Shown here: piece by piece, positions 20,482 to 21,992 of the stretch | Layout: each line of letters begins with the position of its first letter | Numbering within the stretch: position 1 is the first letter of the stretch | Source: CAYLMG01 sp964568365 | GTDB lineage: Bacteria > Planctomycetota > Phycisphaerae > Sedimentisphaerales > Anaerobacaceae | Length of the DNA: 21,992 bases | Assembly: GCA_964568365.1 (NCBI GenBank) | Contig: CAZMQF010000024.1 | Span: 1-21,992, forward strand | Reading direction: 5' to 3' | Made by a program: the position numbers and the translations under genes | The notes under the pieces: generated by a model | Databases searched by the model: none | What the model was told of the DNA's origin: nothing | The model's input: only the letters and a program-made list of their open reading frames with translations

Positions 20482-21621
20482 CTAATCTTTTTCGTTCGAT
20501 TTCTTTGGCCTGCAGTCCATAATCACCTTGCCGTCTTTGTCCACGACTTTGCCGGCTTGCCATGTATATGAGATACTTGTATAGGGGATAATAGCAACCC
20601 TTGTTCCGTCAGCAATATTATCAGGTTTAAAATCGTTTTCACCAAATGTGGGATTGATCTGAATATTCTTACGCTCAATGGACGTTTCCAGCTCTACAGT
20701 CCTTCCATTGACATGTGTAATCTCAGTTTGAAAATTTGCACTAACCGGTATCCACACGCCACCGACATTTTCGTATTTGACATTATCTAACACGAAAGAT
20801 AAAGATTTTTTAATCCCTGGATGTTCTCCCATTTGGTATGTTCTGCGCTCGCCTTTAGTCTTCTCCATCCTTGGTCCTAAAGGCATATTCCTCCAGGCAA
20901 TATCATCTCTTTTTTTAGAAACCTTTGCTTTTGCGATATTATAACCATGTTCCGGGTCGATCCAGATTTTATACTTTCCATATTTTCCTTCAGCTGAGAT
21001 TACATAACAACTATAATTGCCAACCTTTTCTTTCCTATCAGAAACTTTCACGACATCAGATTTTTCAAGGATACTGTCAACACGCTCAAAATCTCCTATG
21101 AAAATTCCCTGTAAGGGCGAACCTCTATTATCAATGGCCATATATGCTGGTTTTTCTTTTTCATCAGGTTCAATAAAAAGCTCCTTTTGAGGACGCAGAG
21201 CATTTGTCCGATACAAATATAAAGACTGTCCATCCCACATAAAGCTTCTTTCTTGCACAGGTACAGTTTTTATGACCTCTGGGTGATCTCTATCGTGATG
21301 GTTTGACCAGACTTTGGCCCGATGATCGACTCGGTTTCCATCTGTCTTAAACTCAACTTCGAATTTTTCCACGATAGGACTTGAAAATGCCGAATCATTT
21401 TGTTTGCTATGCAAGGTATAGTTGTATGAAATCGAGGTGACTTTCTGCCTTTCGACTTTATAGCCCTGTATTAAATCAGAAGCAGTGGGCGTTTCCCCAT
21501 ATTTGTCCAACAATTCTTCCACGCTTATGTGATTTGGCTCGGCCTTTTGTGTTTTGCCTTCAGCGAAACAGACTGTCGCTATTATTGTTAATATGAATGT
21601 TGCAAATAATGTTTTTTTCAT
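20482..21621 (-). CDS. Exported protein of unknown function
   Basis: A 379-residue protein with a clear Sec signal peptide (MKKTLFATFILTIIATVCFA, cleavage after residue 20). The mature part is beta-rich with many YKIWIDPEHG-, FEVEFKTDGN- and RSFMWDGQSLYLY-type strands. This pattern (short repeated strands, DG-x-x-x-Y, 'IDPE.GY.I') recalls the LolA/LppX-like lipoprotein-localisation fold in many planctomycete periplasmic proteins, but I cannot name a family. No lipobox, membrane helix or catalytic motif is seen. The ATG at 21621 has AAGGAG seven bases upstream, and a near-consensus promoter precedes it. The last codons and stop abut the repeat block at 20366-20481. It is a single gene convergent with the reductase. 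Confidence 0.8.
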   Translation of the reverse strand: MKKTLFATFILTIIATVCFAEGKTQKAEPNHISVEELLDKYGETPTASDLIQGYKVERQKVTSISYNYTLHSKQNDSAFSSPIVEKFEVEFKTDGNRVDHRAKVWSNHHDRDHPEVIKTVPVQERSFMWDGQSLYLYRTNALRPQKELFIEPDEKEKPAYMAIDNRGSPLQGIFIGDFERVDSILEKSDVVKVSDRKEKVGNYSCYVISAEGKYGKYKIWIDPEHGYNIAKAKVSKKRDDIAWRNMPLGPRMEKTKGERRTYQMGEHPGIKKSLSFVLDNVKYENVGGVWIPVSANFQTEITHVNGRTVELETSIERKNIQINPTFGENDFKPDNIADGTRVAIIPYTSISYTWQAGKVVDKDGKVIMDCRPKKSNEKD

Positions 21622-21642
21622 TTTTTATCTCCTTTGCTAATA

Positions 21643-21671
21643 ATTCTACTTAAAAATAGGTTAAAAGTCAA
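21643..21671 (-). promoter_or_regulatory. Sigma70-type promoter of the exported protein gene
   Basis: On the minus strand TTGACT (21671-21666) and TAGAAT (21648-21643) are exactly 17 bases apart, about 22 bases before the start codon. Confidence 0.75.
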
Positions 21672-21782
21672 TTTTTTTACAAATTATGCTGCTTGTATGT
21701 ACTGTGTCCGCCGTATGAATGACGACAGTCAGGAGAAAATGTTAAGCAAAAAATTGAAAATATTTGAAAAGAATAATAAAAA

Positions 21783-21950
21783 TTCAGTGTCAATCTGTGT
21801 TAACCCGTGTCTTAAAATTCTCTGTGACCTCTGTGTGCTCTGTTGCTAAATTTTATTCGTGTATTTTCGTGAAAACTTGTGCCCGCGCAGCTTGGTATTC
21901 GTGGTTAACTTTTTCTTTTTCCTTTTGACTTGTGACTTTGCTCTGTTGAA
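21783..21950 (+). repeat. Intergenic word-repeat block R7
   Basis: Contains AGTGTCAATCTGTGTTAACC (21786-21805) with CGTGTC, ATTCTCTGTGACCTCTGTGT (21817-21836) with GCTCTGTTGC, TTTATTCGTGTATTTTCGTG (21852-21871), GGTATTCGTGGTTAAC (21894-21909), and CCTTTTGACTTGTGACTTTG (21921-21940). All are plus-oriented. It reaches the right end of the window apart from a small hairpin; no gene is seen in 21672-21992. Confidence 0.85.
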
Positions 21951-21955
21951 AAGCT

Positions 21956-21970
21956 CAGGCGGCACGCCTG
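21956..21970. repeat. Small GC hairpin
   Basis: CAGGCG (21956-21961) and CGCCTG (21965-21970) around GCA. No T-tail; probably another extragenic palindrome at the end of block R7. Confidence 0.5.
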
Positions 21971-21992
21971 ATTATCATCAGGTTGTGTGTTA

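Noticed and set aside
21634..21849. A 71-codon plus-strand open frame near the right end
   Set aside because: It overlaps the promoter of the exported protein gene and word-repeat block R7 and has no ribosome-binding site or motif.
14353..21950. A CRISPR array as explanation for the regular repeats
   Set aside because: The repeats are degenerate, vary in length and orientation, and have no constant-length unique spacers or cas genes nearby.

Overview
The window looks like a chromosomal segment of a Planctomycetes bacterium, most likely an anaerobic Phycisphaerae/Sedimentisphaerales-type lineage. The pointers are a Minf_1886-family gene (common in the PVC group), a lipopolysaccharide-export permease pair, relics of FN3- and LamG-domain surface proteins, and long arrays of word-like intergenic repeats. 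No single marker settles the phylum, so the placement is inference. There is no rRNA, tRNA, CRISPR array, intact transposon or phage module.

Region 1 (1-14.3 kb) is gene-dense core chromosome. The left edge holds the first 18 codons of a probable rhomboid protease, divergent from thiC. thiC has a full control region: sigma70-type promoter, TPP riboswitch and intrinsic terminator. Convergent with it, one base away, are lptF and lptG. A LamG relic and a strong hairpin terminator follow. Then comes a long minus-strand run: dicarboxylate/amino-acid symporter, tmk, holB, ricT/yaaT, metG and the Minf_1886 gene. The tmk-holB-ricT...metG order recalls the tmk/holB/yaaT/metS neighbourhood of Firmicutes. 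Upstream is a second minus-strand pair: a large transglutaminase-fold protein followed by an SO_0444-type Cu/Zn efflux permease.

Region 2 (14.3-17.7 kb) is a decaying accessory zone. It has a lipoprotein gene, a small intact zinc-ribbon gene with a structured leader, a truncated Hsp20 gene, a LapA-domain gene broken by one extra base, and two 3'-terminal FN3 relics. Between them lie degenerate repeats built from short words (TCTGTG, TTCGTG, GACTTATGACTT), several hairpins, and an AT-rich nested inverted repeat with helically phased T-tracts.

Region 3 (17.7-22 kb) has an arsR-permease operon with a near-ideal palindromic operator at its promoter, an aldo/keto reductase preceded by a twin-hairpin REP-like element, and an exported protein of unknown function flanked on both sides by more of the word-like repeats.

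The most unusual content is the repeat family and its association with gene ends and gene fossils. The best candidate for an uncharacterised gene pair is the transglutaminase-like protein plus metal permease. I see no convincing new defence or biosynthetic system. Bases 56-203, between the rhomboid and thiC promoters, show nothing I can support.
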